Source: an uncultured Myxococcales bacterium (GTDB taxonomy: Bacteria; Myxococcota_A; UBA9042; DTJE01). From it: 50,631 nt of DNA. Every line of letters starts with the position of its first letter. Within the stretch, counting starts at the first letter, position 1. Shown one piece after another: positions 1-8,750 of this stretch. The position numbers and the translations under genes were made by a program. The notes beneath the pieces are model-generated. The model saw only the letters and a list, made by a program, of their open reading frames with translations. It had not been told where the DNA came from and did not search any database. The DNA is taken from the NCBI GenBank assembly GCA_903857665.1, contig CAIOFV010000003.1, forward strand, positions 1 to 50,631, in the 5' to 3' direction.

Positions 1-627
1 CAACAACTGGCCGACCTGGACGTGCTGCCCGCCGGCGCCGTGGACGGGGTCCCGGACATCGACGTCGCGGGCGGCATTGGCTTCATCGGCGAATCCATGG
101 GCGGCATCACCGGCGGCGCGGCGTGCTCGGCGGAGCCAGGGCTTCGCAGCGCCGTGCTGAATGTCACCGGCGGCGGCCTGGCGAGCCTGCTGCTGTCCTA
201 CCTGGACGGCGTGTTCCCGCCCGAGCAGACCGTCACGTCATTGGCCCTGGAAGCCCTGGTGCAGGTGCTGCTGGAGCCGGCCGACCCGCTGGCGTTTGCC
301 GGGGACATGCAGGCTCCTGCCGCCGGTCGCGGCGTGCTGCTGCAGGCGGCGGTGGACGACGACACCGTGTTCAACCCGAACACCGACGCCCTGGCGCGCG
401 CGCTGGACCTCACGCAGGTCTGCCCATGCGCCCTGGAGGTGCCCGGCTTGCCGCAGGCGACGGCGCCCGTGTACATCGACGGCCTGCACTACTTCCAGCC
501 CGCGGCGCACGGCTTCCTGCTGAAGAACGACTCCAACCCGGACGCCTCCGACGCGGCCCGCCGCCAGGCCGCCGTCTTCCTGCGCACGTCGCTGACGGGC
601 CCGCAGGGCGAAATCATCGTTCCGTGA
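1..627 (+). CDS. Alpha/beta hydrolase, C-terminal part (partial)
   Basis: The reading frame is open from the first base of the window, so the N-terminus lies upstream. The remaining 208 residues carry a nucleophile-elbow motif, GESMGG (G-x-S-x-G), near residue 29, typical of alpha/beta-hydrolase esterases and lipases. A late His in an AAHGF context near the C-terminus could be the catalytic His. Two Cys (CPC) lie mid-protein, consistent with an exported enzyme. It converges on the large lipoprotein gene that follows, with 43 bp between the two stops. Substrate cannot be judged from this fragment; it could equally be a lipase-like or a peptidase-like member of the fold. Confidence 0.6.
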   Translation, partial: QQLADLDVLPAGAVDGVPDIDVAGGIGFIGESMGGITGGAACSAEPGLRSAVLNVTGGGLASLLLSYLDGVFPPEQTVTSLALEALVQVLLEPADPLAFAGDMQAPAAGRGVLLQAAVDDDTVFNPNTDALARALDLTQVCPCALEVPGLPQATAPVYIDGLHYFQPAAHGFLLKNDSNPDASDAARRQAAVFLRTSLTGPQGEIIVP

Positions 628-670
628 TCCGCGGGATGAATCGGGGCCTGGGCGCCTTGCCGGTGTTCGG

Positions 671-3600
671 TCAGCGCTTCATCAGGAACAGGCTTTCCGC
701 CCGGTTCGGCACCGCCAGTTCGAAGTCGCCCTTCGTCCAGCCGAGGATCAGGCGATTACCGCCCGAATCGACGGCAATCCCTTCGCCGGAATCGTCCTGC
801 GTGGTGCCGATCTGCCACAACGCCACGTTGACGCCGTCCGCATCCAGGCGCACGACGACCGCGTCCTGTCCGCCCTGGGCGGTCGTTCCGTCGCTGGTGC
901 CGGCCAGCACGCCATCGACCTGTCCGATCACGTACACGCTGCCGTCGGGACCCAGCGCGATGCCGTGGCCCGAGTCCTGTCCGGACGTCCCGAACTGGTG
1001 CGCCCACATCACGCTGCCGTCGATGCCCGACAGGCGCATCACGAACAGGTCGGTGCCGCCCATCGCAGTGTCCGCGATGGCCCCATAGGTCGTACCCGCG
1101 ACATAGACGTCGCCGTCCGCGTCCACGGCGATCGCCTCGCCCGAATCCGAGTATGCGTCGCCCACCGTCACCAGCCACAGGCGGTTTCCGTCCGCGTCAT
1201 AGCGGACCACCACCACGCCTCCGGATCCGGTCGGCCCCCCTGCCGAGACGGCGCCGGCCAGCGGCGCGATGACCATGCCGGTCGCCACGATGCCGCCGTC
1301 CGGATGCAGGGCAACCGCGTTCATGGAATCGTTCAACGTCGTACCCATCTGGTGGGCCCAGACGGGCTTGAGGTCGGGCCCGAAGCGCACCGCGAACATG
1401 TCCGCCAGGCCCGCGTTGGTCGCGTCCAGGCTCCCCCATGTCATGCCGACGACGTACACGTTCCCCGCGGCGTCGCCGACGGCCCCCTTCGCCTGGTCGG
1501 ATGCGCTCGTTCCCCAGGTGACGACCGTACCGGCAGTCCCGTCGAGGCCGTAGGGCGCCAGGAATACATCCTGCCCGTTCGGACTGGAACTGCCGTCCGG
1601 AAGCCCCGTCGAGGAGCCGACCACGACCACCGCGGCGCTGCCCAGGGCGATCCCCGCCGCCCTCTCGTCGAACGCTGTTCCGTACTGGCGTCGCCACGCC
1701 ACCTGGCCGTTCGACTTCACCCGGGTGAGGAACACGTCCGAACCCCAGGTCCGCTCCAGGCCGCCGCCCACGTTGCCGACCGTGGCTCCCAGGACGTACG
1801 CGTCGTCCGCGGCGTCCAGGATGATCCGCGAGCCCACCGTCCAGACATTCGATCCCGTCTGCCCGGCCCAGGTGACGCCCAGTCCCGAGTCCAGGGCCAC
1901 GACAGCGGCGTCCGGATCCCCGGAGTGCTTGCCTCCGCCCAGGTCGCCCCAGGTCTGGATGGCGACCCGCAGGCTGCCGTCGTTGGCCACCGTGATGGCG
2001 CTGCCTTCGTCCTCGCTCGCGGTGCCCAGGATCTTCGCCTGGCCGAGGGTTCCCGCGGTGTCGAACCGAAGCACCGCGGCGTCGTTGCCACCCAGGTTCG
2101 CCAGGCTACCCAGCGCGCCGCCCACGGTCGCGACCACCCAGGCCCCCGTGGCGTCGGCCGCGACGCCGTAGGCGACGTCGGAACCGGTCGTGCCGAACTG
2201 CGTCAGGAGCGTCTGGGTCCCGGTCGTGTCGTACCGCGTCACGAACGCGTCCGTACCCCCCTTGCCGGTTTGCAGCAGGAAGGTGCCGCCCGTCGAACCC
2301 ACCACCCAGGCCCCGGAGGCCGGGTCTGCGGCGACCGCCGTGATCTCCTCGTTGGCGTTGGTCCCGAACTCCCGGACCCACCCGGCATTGCCATCGACGT
2401 CGAAGGTCGCCAGGAAGCCGTCCATGGAACCCGCCGACGACCCGCTCCCCAGGACGCCCTCGGTCCAACCCGCCACGAAGATCTGTCCCGACGCGCCGAC
2501 AGCCACCGCCGTCGCACGCTCGTTCGCGTTCGATCCGAACTGGCGAACCCACTTCGTGTTCCCGTCCATGTCGATGCGGGCCAGGAAGGCGTCGGTCATC
2601 CCCGCCGAGGCCTGCCCGCCGAAGACGCCGTTGGTGTATCCCGACACGAAGACCGAGTCGCCGTAGACGGCGATGCCGGTGCCGCCCTCGTAGGCCGCCG
2701 TGCCCACGAACACCAGCCACGCGATGTCGCCCACGGGCGTGATCTTCATCACGAACGCATCGACGGAACCGTTGGAGGCCGCGCCCCCGAACCCGGCACC
2801 GGCCGTGCCGGCGACGTAGACGTTCCTCGCGGCATCCACCGCGATGCCACCGGGGTAGTCGGTGCCGATCGATCCGAAGGACCGGGCCCAGTCCCGGTGG
2901 CCCTGGTAGTCGTACCGCGCCACCGCCATGTCCAGCCCGCCTGGCGTGTAGGAACTGCCGCCCACGGCGCCATCGGTCCCCATCAGGACATAGGTGTTCA
3001 ACTGAGCGTCGGTCACGACGGCCTTCACGGTTTCCTGGCCGCCGCCGATCACCTCGAACCCCCACCGGCACGAATGGCCATCCACGGCAGCGCCGAGGTC
3101 GCAGCTGCACTGGTAACTGCCTTCGGTGTTCGTGCACGAGGACTCCAGCCCGCACGGGGACGGCGTCTGGGCGCATTCGTTGATGTCGGTGCACGACGCG
3201 CCGCTCCCTTCGTAGCCCAGGTTGCAGATGCACTTGTGGGAACCCTGCAGGTTGTGGCAGGTCGCGTTCGCGTCACAGTTCCCGATCCCGTTGTCGCATT
3301 CGTTGATGTCGGTGCAGGAAAGCCCGTCGCCGGTGTATCCCGCATTGCAGTAGCAATCGGGATGCGGGGACCCATCGACGCACAATGCATTGGGCGAGCA
3401 TCCACCGTTGCCGACGGCACAGGTCAAGGGGCCGGGGTCGGTCCCGGGATCGGACGGCAGGTCGGCCGCAACGTCTTCCTGGGTCTCCGGACCACCGACA
3501 TCGCCGGGGTCCTCCGCGGGCACGTCCGCCGGAAGGTCGGCGAACACGTCGTCCACGGCGTCCGCAGGCAGGTCCACCGACGGGTCGTCGGCGATGTCCG

Positions 3601-3874
3601 GGGAAGGGACGTCCGCGGGGACGTCGGTCGGAGGCTGGTCGTCCGGCGGAACATCGACAACCGGCACATCGGCGGCGTCGCCGGCAACGTCTCGCGGCCC
3701 GACGGCATCGACGTCAACGCCGGGGTCGATCAGCGGGACGTCCGGGGAACCTCCCGGGTCGGTCAGGCCGTCTGCCCCGATGTCGAGAGGACCCTTGGAG
3801 GTGCCCGATCCGCAGCCGGCGAAGGCGATCCCCAGGCAGGCAATCGCCAGCATTCCCCTCGCGCGTCCGTCCAT
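671..3874 (-). CDS. Lipoprotein with EGF-like domains and beta-propeller (SBBP-type) repeats
   Basis: A 1067-residue surface or periplasmic lipoprotein. It starts with a signal peptide and an FAGC lipobox, followed by about 120 residues of Asp/Pro/Val-rich linker (DVPADVP-like). Three EGF-like modules follow, at roughly residues 150-265, two of them with the calcium-binding DINEC start and regular Cys spacing. The rest is a long series of repeats of about 50 residues (WARSFGSIGTD, WVRQFGSNANE, WAHQFGTSGQDSG) typical of SBBP/YD-like beta-propeller proteins. The ATG at 3874 was chosen because AAGGGGAC lies just upstream; a TTG at 3889 is also in frame. The likely role is adhesion or scaffolding, inferred from domains only. 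No enzyme motif is visible. Confidence 0.8.
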   Translation of the reverse strand: MDGRARGMLAIACLGIAFAGCGSGTSKGPLDIGADGLTDPGGSPDVPLIDPGVDVDAVGPRDVAGDAADVPVVDVPPDDQPPTDVPADVPSPDIADDPSVDLPADAVDDVFADLPADVPAEDPGDVGGPETQEDVAADLPSDPGTDPGPLTCAVGNGGCSPNALCVDGSPHPDCYCNAGYTGDGLSCTDINECDNGIGNCDANATCHNLQGSHKCICNLGYEGSGASCTDINECAQTPSPCGLESSCTNTEGSYQCSCDLGAAVDGHSCRWGFEVIGGGQETVKAVVTDAQLNTYVLMGTDGAVGGSSYTPGGLDMAVARYDYQGHRDWARSFGSIGTDYPGGIAVDAARNVYVAGTAGAGFGGAASNGSVDAFVMKITPVGDIAWLVFVGTAAYEGGTGIAVYGDSVFVSGYTNGVFGGQASAGMTDAFLARIDMDGNTKWVRQFGSNANERATAVAVGASGQIFVAGWTEGVLGSGSSAGSMDGFLATFDVDGNAGWVREFGTNANEEITAVAADPASGAWVVGSTGGTFLLQTGKGGTDAFVTRYDTTGTQTLLTQFGTTGSDVAYGVAADATGAWVVATVGGALGSLANLGGNDAAVLRFDTAGTLGQAKILGTASEDEGSAITVANDGSLRVAIQTWGDLGGGKHSGDPDAAVVALDSGLGVTWAGQTGSNVWTVGSRIILDAADDAYVLGATVGNVGGGLERTWGSDVFLTRVKSNGQVAWRRQYGTAFDERAAGIALGSAAVVVVGSSTGLPDGSSSPNGQDVFLAPYGLDGTAGTVVTWGTSASDQAKGAVGDAAGNVYVVGMTWGSLDATNAGLADMFAVRFGPDLKPVWAHQMGTTLNDSMNAVALHPDGGIVATGMVIAPLAGAVSAGGPTGSGGVVVVRYDADGNRLWLVTVGDAYSDSGEAIAVDADGDVYVAGTTYGAIADTAMGGTDLFVMRLSGIDGSVMWAHQFGTSGQDSGHGIALGPDGSVYVIGQVDGVLAGTSDGTTAQGGQDAVVVRLDADGVNVALWQIGTTQDDSGEGIAVDSGGNRLILGWTKGDFELAVPNRAESLFLMKR

Positions 3875-4068
3875 CGTGTCCCCTTTCAACTAGTGACCCT
3901 GTATGCGAATAGCATGGACTGGGCGCGCGGACCAACCTCCTGCAACGACCCGGGCGCGGGGGCGATGGCGATCCAGCGTTCTTCGGCGGTCCACCTCGGT
4001 GCATCGGGCGTTGCCCCGCCCGCCGGCCTTCGCATATCCTAGGCCCCAGGATTCCACGGAGGGCCCTC

Positions 4069-5280
4069 ATGAAGACCGGAGCCGGGATGCTCAGGATGTC
4101 CCTGGCCGTCGCGACGATGCTGGCCGGGCTCTGCGCGGCGTGCGGAGGGGACGACACCACCGCCGACGTTCGGTCGCCGTTCGGGGCGGTGACCGCGACC
4201 ACCACCTTCGGGCTGGGCGGAAACATCCCGAACTACGAAACGACGCCCTTCCTTGGGGGCGTCGTGGGCGAAAAGGTGATCGGCGGAAAGAGCTTCCACC
4301 GGTTTCGCGTGGGCTATGACGTGACCAACGTCACCGACCTCGGCAAGCCGGACGCGAAGGCCACCGAGGTCTGGTTTGGCAAGCCCGACAAGGACACCGT
4401 CGTGGTCGCCGGCTTCCAGGAGCACGGCGGCACCACCTTCACGCTGGACACGCCGGTCACGTTCCACCTGCTTCCCCCCGTCGGCGAAACGAAGACCGTG
4501 GTCGTGCAGGGCATGGCCACGTCGCCGGACAAGCCCACGCCCGCCGCCGCCACGGTCACGGCGGTCGCGACGCTGACGAATCCCGACGTGGAGGTGGACA
4601 CGAAGATGGGCCACCTGACGCATTGCCGCCGGTATGACGGCACCCTGACGATCAGCGGGCCCGGTGCGCCGGCCATCGTGCAGGACCTGCCGATCGCGGT
4701 GCAGGCCTGGTACCACCCCGACCTCGGTATCGTGGCCGGCAACCTGCCCGACCTGGGCATGGACATGGGGCTCACGGCCGAATCCGATTACGGGGACCTC
4801 AACGCCACGTCCGGCCACAACACCATCCGGAAGGTGGGCAACCTGACCGGCACCACCACCTCCTTCAACCTCAGCACCTACGACCGGCGGCAGGAGTTCG
4901 ACGCCACCAAGTTCGAGCACGCGAAGATGTTCGTGGAACTCCGCTGGGCGGACGACGCGAACGCCTTGACGATGGGGGCGCCGACCTCCCCGTCGGTCCA
5001 GGTCGAACTGGGCGATCCCTACGGCGTGTTCTTCTCGTCGGCCTGGGGCAGCACCCTCACCGCGTCGCCCCTGTCGATCTTCCACCCCGAGGAGAACGGC
5101 AAGGGCTACAAGTACTGGTACGCCTACGCGTCCGAGGCCGACCGGTACGTTCCGGGCGCGGACGGCATCGAATACCACGTCAGCGTCACCAAGGACGCCA
5201 GCGTGCCCGCGCTGCGCGTCACGGCGAGGATCGCGTATACGCTGGTCGATGACGGCGGCGGGGCCGTGGTGACGAAGTAG
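4069..5280 (+). CDS. Lipoprotein of unknown function
   Basis: A 403-residue protein with a signal peptide and an LCAAC lipobox, so probably lipid-anchored. I do not recognise the mature domain. It is rich in Thr, Gly and Val with alternating hydrophobic residues, suggesting a beta-sandwich or beta-barrel exported domain, and has a single mid-protein Cys (HCRRYDG). The ATG has a good Shine-Dalgarno sequence (GGAGGG) upstream. It is divergent from the EGF/beta-propeller lipoprotein gene, with about 194 bp between the two starts holding both promoters. No catalytic motif is visible. Confidence 0.7.
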   Translation: MKTGAGMLRMSLAVATMLAGLCAACGGDDTTADVRSPFGAVTATTTFGLGGNIPNYETTPFLGGVVGEKVIGGKSFHRFRVGYDVTNVTDLGKPDAKATEVWFGKPDKDTVVVAGFQEHGGTTFTLDTPVTFHLLPPVGETKTVVVQGMATSPDKPTPAAATVTAVATLTNPDVEVDTKMGHLTHCRRYDGTLTISGPGAPAIVQDLPIAVQAWYHPDLGIVAGNLPDLGMDMGLTAESDYGDLNATSGHNTIRKVGNLTGTTTSFNLSTYDRRQEFDATKFEHAKMFVELRWADDANALTMGAPTSPSVQVELGDPYGVFFSSAWGSTLTASPLSIFHPEENGKGYKYWYAYASEADRYVPGADGIEYHVSVTKDASVPALRVTARIAYTLVDDGGGAVVTK

Positions 5281-5336
5281 CGCCCCTCCCGGTCCCCCGG
5301 CTGGCCGGGCCGGGCCGGGATCCTGCGTGCACCCTG

Positions 5337-5352
5337 TTCAACTGCGGTTGAA
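5337..5352. promoter_or_regulatory. Inverted repeat upstream of the transsulfuration operon
   Basis: A perfect palindrome with 6-bp arms and a 4-bp centre, TTCAAC-TGCG-GTTGAA, lies 58 bp before the start of the cystathionine beta-synthase gene. Its place between the previous stop codon and a GATAAC element around 5371 suits an operator for a sulfur-responsive repressor. That role is inferred from position only. There is no U-tract after it, so it is not a typical terminator. Confidence 0.35.
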
Positions 5353-5410
5353 AGATCCCGCCGCCTGCGCGATAACCCCCACAGGCTTTTCCTGACAACG
5401 AGGTTTCCCG

Positions 5411-6787
5411 ATGCGCGTGTACGACAACGTCCTGCGAGTCATCGGCCGCACGCCGCTGGTGCAGCTGCACCGCCTGGCCGACCCCAAGGGGGCCCGCGTC
5501 TTCGTCAAGATGGAGTTCCTGAACCCGGGCGGCTCCATCAAGGACCGGATGGCGCTGCACATCATCGAAAAGGCCGAAAAGGACGGGCGCCTGAAGCCCG
5601 GCGGCACCATCGTCGAAAACACGTCGGGCAACACCGGCATGGGGCTTGCGCTGATCGCGGCGATCAAGGGCTACCGCCTGATCGTCACGATGCCCGACAA
5701 GATGAGCCAGGAGAAGATCAACTTCCTGCGGGCCTTCGGCGCCAAGGTCGTGGTGACGCCGACCAACGTGCCGGCGGACCACCCGGATTCGTACTACGAA
5801 ACGGCCAAGCGCATCGCGGCCGAAACGCCCAACTCGTTCTACGTGAACCAGTACCACACGCCGGACAACATCGAGGCCCACTACCGGTCCACCGGCCCGG
5901 AAATCTGGGACGACACGGACGGCCTGATGGACGCCATCGTGATGGGCATGGGCACGGGCGGCACGATCAGCGGCGTGGGCCGCTACGTGAAGGAGCGCCG
6001 GAAGGACGTCCAGATCATCGGCGTGGACCCGGTGGGCAGCGTGTACTACAGCCTGTTCAAGACGGGAAAGCCCAGCGAGCCCCACGTCTACAAGGTCGAA
6101 GGCATCGGCGAGGACATGATCTGCGGCGCGCTGGACCTGTCCGTGGTGGACGACGTGTTCCAGGTCAACGACCGCGAGTGCTTCACGACCACGCGGCGGC
6201 TGGCCCGCGAGGAAGGCGTGTTCTGCGGCGGGTCCTCGGGCGCGGCCGTGTTCATCGCGCTGAAGGTGGCGGCCACGATGCGCCCCGACCAGATGGTGGT
6301 GGCGGTGCTGCCCGACTCGGGCGACCGGTACACGTCCAAGCTGTACAACGACGAATGGATGCGGCTGAACGGCTTCTTCGACGAGCCCGCGGGCGAGCCG
6401 AAGGTGTCGGACGTGCTGGGCCGCAAGAGCATCCCGCTGGCGACCGTGGAGGTCGGCACGCCGCTGTCCACGGTGGTCGAATTGCTGAAGAAGAACGACA
6501 TCAGCCAGGCCCCCGTGCTGCGCGGCACCGAGTGCCTGGGCGTGGTGTCGGAAGGCGCGATCCTGTCGCACATCATCGGCGACCCCCGGCGGATCTTCGA
6601 CCCGGTGGAAACGCTGCGCCTGAAGAAGGTGATCGTGGTGGACCGCGACGCGCCGCTGACCCGGGTCAACGACGCGATGCTGGGCGGCGACGTGGTGCTG
6701 GTGCGCTGCGGCGACCAGCCCAACCCCGAGCGCCTGTGCGGCATCGTGACCAAGATCGACCTCATCGATTTCTACGCGAAGGTGTAG
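5411..6787 (+). CDS. Cystathionine beta-synthase with C-terminal CBS domain pair
   Basis: A 458-residue PLP enzyme of the beta family (fold type II). Serine or O-acetylserine plus homocysteine would give cystathionine, the first step of reverse transsulfuration. The PLP lysine is in the NPGGSIKDR motif (K44), TSGNTG (around 77) binds the substrate carboxylate, and MGTGGTISG (around 180) and GGSSGAA (around 274) line the phosphate and active site. Residues from about 335 to the end form two CBS motifs, the regulatory module of this family. There is no N-terminal heme domain. The next gene starts two bases after the stop, forming an operon. Cysteine synthase is the alternative, but the CBS pair and the neighbour favour this call. 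Confidence 0.9.
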   Translation: MRVYDNVLRVIGRTPLVQLHRLADPKGARVFVKMEFLNPGGSIKDRMALHIIEKAEKDGRLKPGGTIVENTSGNTGMGLALIAAIKGYRLIVTMPDKMSQEKINFLRAFGAKVVVTPTNVPADHPDSYYETAKRIAAETPNSFYVNQYHTPDNIEAHYRSTGPEIWDDTDGLMDAIVMGMGTGGTISGVGRYVKERRKDVQIIGVDPVGSVYYSLFKTGKPSEPHVYKVEGIGEDMICGALDLSVVDDVFQVNDRECFTTTRRLAREEGVFCGGSSGAAVFIALKVAATMRPDQMVVAVLPDSGDRYTSKLYNDEWMRLNGFFDEPAGEPKVSDVLGRKSIPLATVEVGTPLSTVVELLKKNDISQAPVLRGTECLGVVSEGAILSHIIGDPRRIFDPVETLRLKKVIVVDRDAPLTRVNDAMLGGDVVLVRCGDQPNPERLCGIVTKIDLIDFYAKV

Positions 6788-6789
6788 CC

Positions 6790-7926
6790 ATGCGGTTCGA
6801 AACGAAGGCCATCCACTGCGGCCAGGAACCCGAGGAACGGACCGGCGCGGTGGTGGTGCCGATCTTCCAGACGTCCACGTACGCGCAGAAGTCGCCGGGC
6901 GTGCACACGGGCTACGAGTACACGCGCACCCAGAACCCGACCCGGGACGCGCTGCAGGTTGCGATCGCGGCGCTGGAAGGCGGCGAACACGGGCTGGTGT
7001 TCGCGTCCGGGCTGGCGGCGACCAACACGGTGATGAACCTGCTGAAGGCGGGCGACCACGTGCTGTGCATGGACGACGTGTACGGCGGCACGTTCCGCAT
7101 CTTCGACAAGGTGTGGCGCGACTGCGGCGTGGACTTCACGTTCCTGGACTGCCGGGACCCGGCCGCGGTGGACGCGGCCATCACGCCGAAGACGCGGCTG
7201 ATCTGGCTGGAAACGCCGTCCAACCCGCTGCTGAAGATCGTGGACCTTCGGGCGCTGGCGGCCATCGGCAAGGCCCGGGGCGTCGTCACGGTCGCGGACA
7301 ACACCTTCGCCAGCCCGTTCTTCCAGAACCCGCTGGCGCTGGGAATCGACATCGTCGTGCACTCGACGACGAAGTACATCGGCGGCCACAGCGACGCGGT
7401 GGGCGGGGCGCTGGTGACCTCGAGGGAGGACCTGTTCCCGCGGCTGAAGTTCTGCCAGAACGCGGTGGGCGCCTGCACCGGGCCGTTCGATTCCTGGCTG
7501 ACGCTGCGGGGGCTGAAGACGCTGGCGGTGCGCATGGAGCGGCACTTCGCCAACGGGCTGGCCGTGGCGCGGTTCCTGGAGGGACATCCGAAAGTGGACC
7601 GCGTGATCTACCCGTGGCTGGAATCGCACCCGCAGTGCGCACTGGCGAAGTCGCAGATGAGCGGCATGAGCGGCATGGTCAGCTTCGAGATCGCGGGCGG
7701 TCTGGAGGCGGCGCGGACGTTCCTGGAACGCGTCCGGGTGTTCACGCTGGCGGAATCGCTGGGCGGCGTCGAGTCGCTGATCGAGCACCCGGCCATCATG
7801 ACCCACGCGTCGATCCCGGCGGAACTGCGGGCGAAGAGCGGCCTGACGGACGGCCTGTGCCGGCTGTCGGTGGGCATCGAGCACATCGACGACCTGATCG
7901 CGGATCTGGAACAAGCGCTGGCGTAG
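6790..7926 (+). CDS. Cystathionine gamma-lyase / gamma-synthase family PLP enzyme
   Basis: A 378-residue Cys/Met-metabolism PLP enzyme (fold type I). The PLP lysine is K195 in HSTTKYIGGHSD. Other family marks are the YTRTQNPTR substrate loop, SGLAATNTV, the VYGGTFRIF region and the ETPSNP motif before the VADNTFASP aspartate. Paired with cystathionine beta-synthase (2-bp gap), the most likely reaction is cleavage of cystathionine to cysteine, 2-oxobutyrate and ammonia. Gamma-synthase cannot be excluded, since the family interconverts these roles and the sequence alone does not decide. The ATG at 6790 directly follows the previous stop, so the two are probably co-translated. Confidence 0.9.
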   Translation: MRFETKAIHCGQEPEERTGAVVVPIFQTSTYAQKSPGVHTGYEYTRTQNPTRDALQVAIAALEGGEHGLVFASGLAATNTVMNLLKAGDHVLCMDDVYGGTFRIFDKVWRDCGVDFTFLDCRDPAAVDAAITPKTRLIWLETPSNPLLKIVDLRALAAIGKARGVVTVADNTFASPFFQNPLALGIDIVVHSTTKYIGGHSDAVGGALVTSREDLFPRLKFCQNAVGACTGPFDSWLTLRGLKTLAVRMERHFANGLAVARFLEGHPKVDRVIYPWLESHPQCALAKSQMSGMSGMVSFEIAGGLEAARTFLERVRVFTLAESLGGVESLIEHPAIMTHASIPAELRAKSGLTDGLCRLSVGIEHIDDLIADLEQALA

Positions 7927-7944
7927 GCCCTCCAAGTCCCCTTC

Positions 7945-7974
7945 CGTACCCGTACCCGTACCCGTACCCGTACC
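7945..7974. repeat. Hexanucleotide tandem repeat, (CGTACC)x5
   Basis: Five perfect copies of CGTACC are followed by a decayed sixth unit, CGCTCC. The array starts 18 bp after the stop of the cystathionine lyase gene and ends about 37 bp from the end of the transposase gene. It is intergenic, so copy-number change would not alter a protein. It may mark slippage or transposase activity at this site. Confidence 0.9.
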
Positions 7975-8011
7975 CGCTCCAGCCTGCCATCCCGGGCACC
8001 CCGCGGATCGG

Positions 8012-8599
8012 TCACGGTGTGGCAACCGGCGCGCAGGCGCTGCCCAATACGTGCAGCGCGTCGGACACGACCACCCGATCGCATCGCGCCGACATCACCC
8101 GCGCCATCAGGGCCGGGTCTGCGCGATCGGACGTTTCGCAGGCCCACCCGAAGGGCCATGTTTCGACCGTCCGCACGTACCCGTGCCGCACGGGGTTTTC
8201 CATCACGTACCGCACCCCGGCAAGCCAGGCGGCCTCGTCCGCGATAGGCGTGACGGTGGCACGGTTCCATACCGGGCGCCCGGGCGTGCCGTCCAGCACG
8301 TTCAGGTCCCGGGCCGACAGCACGTGGGCGGCCGACACCCAGGCCCCCGGGCCGTCCCGACGCTCCGGCGCACGGGCCAGCACGTGGTAGTGGTTCGGCA
8401 GGGCGACCCAGGCGACCACCGCCCATCCCTGGCCGGACAGCGCCGACAACAGGGCCCGGCGCAGCACCCGCAGACGGGTCCCGTCCCGGAACAGGCGGGC
8501 CCCATCCAGCGTGGACGCGGTGACCAGGTAGGTCCGCCCCGGTTCGAACGAGGGTTCAGGATCCGGGAGCCGGCACGTCCCCATCGGAACCGGGTCCAT
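8012..8599 (-). CDS. Y1-type transposase, REP-associated (RAYT-like)
   Basis: A 195-residue protein of the IS200/IS605-related Y1_Tnp superfamily. An N-terminal YLVTAST strand is followed by the HUH metal-binding motif in ALPNHYHVL (His-Tyr-His), a middle region with W-N-R, and the characteristic RYVMENPVRHGYV segment, whose Tyr residues are candidates for the single-strand-DNA nucleophile. The ATG at 8599 has a strong GGAGGTG site; an in-frame upstream ATG at 8641 lacks one. It stands alone without tnpB or terminal IS repeats, as RAYT genes do. These enzymes are known or proposed to mobilise short REP palindromes. The length and motifs look intact. Confidence 0.8.
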   Translation of the reverse strand: MDPVPMGTCRLPDPEPSFEPGRTYLVTASTLDGARLFRDGTRLRVLRRALLSALSGQGWAVVAWVALPNHYHVLARAPERRDGPGAWVSAAHVLSARDLNVLDGTPGRPVWNRATVTPIADEAAWLAGVRYVMENPVRHGYVRTVETWPFGWACETSDRADPALMARVMSARCDRVVVSDALHVLGSACAPVATP

Positions 8600-8640
8600 C
8601 GCGCACCTCCTCGGGGCCTGCAGGTGGATCGACGCAAGCA

Positions 8641-8658
8641 CCCGGTTGTTTCACCGGG
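8641..8658. repeat. Palindrome beside the transposase gene
   Basis: CCCGGT-TGTTTC-ACCGGG is a perfect 6-bp inverted repeat with a 6-base loop, 42 bp upstream of the RAYT-like gene start. RAYT genes are commonly flanked by REP-type hairpins, so this is a candidate REP half. I could not confirm further copies by eye. Confidence 0.4.
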
Positions 8659-8750
8659 AACGCGTGGAATCGGCAGCATGGGCAGCGGCGCACCGCGAAC
8701 CCCGCGCGACCCGATCGGCCCCCTCGTGCTAGCCTTGCGCCTCGGAAGAG

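Noticed and set aside
965..4042. A 1025-codon plus-strand frame opposite the EGF/beta-propeller lipoprotein gene
   Set aside because: It is antisense to a clear gene with domains and a ribosome site. Long antisense frames are expected in such GC-rich DNA, and its sequence is Arg/Gly/His-rich with no domain.
5296..5309. CCCGG-CTGG-CCGGG as an intrinsic terminator
   Set aside because: The stem is five base pairs in GC-rich DNA and there is no following T-run.
7945..7974. The CGTACC array as a CRISPR array
   Set aside because: Units are six bases with no spacers, and there are no cas genes.
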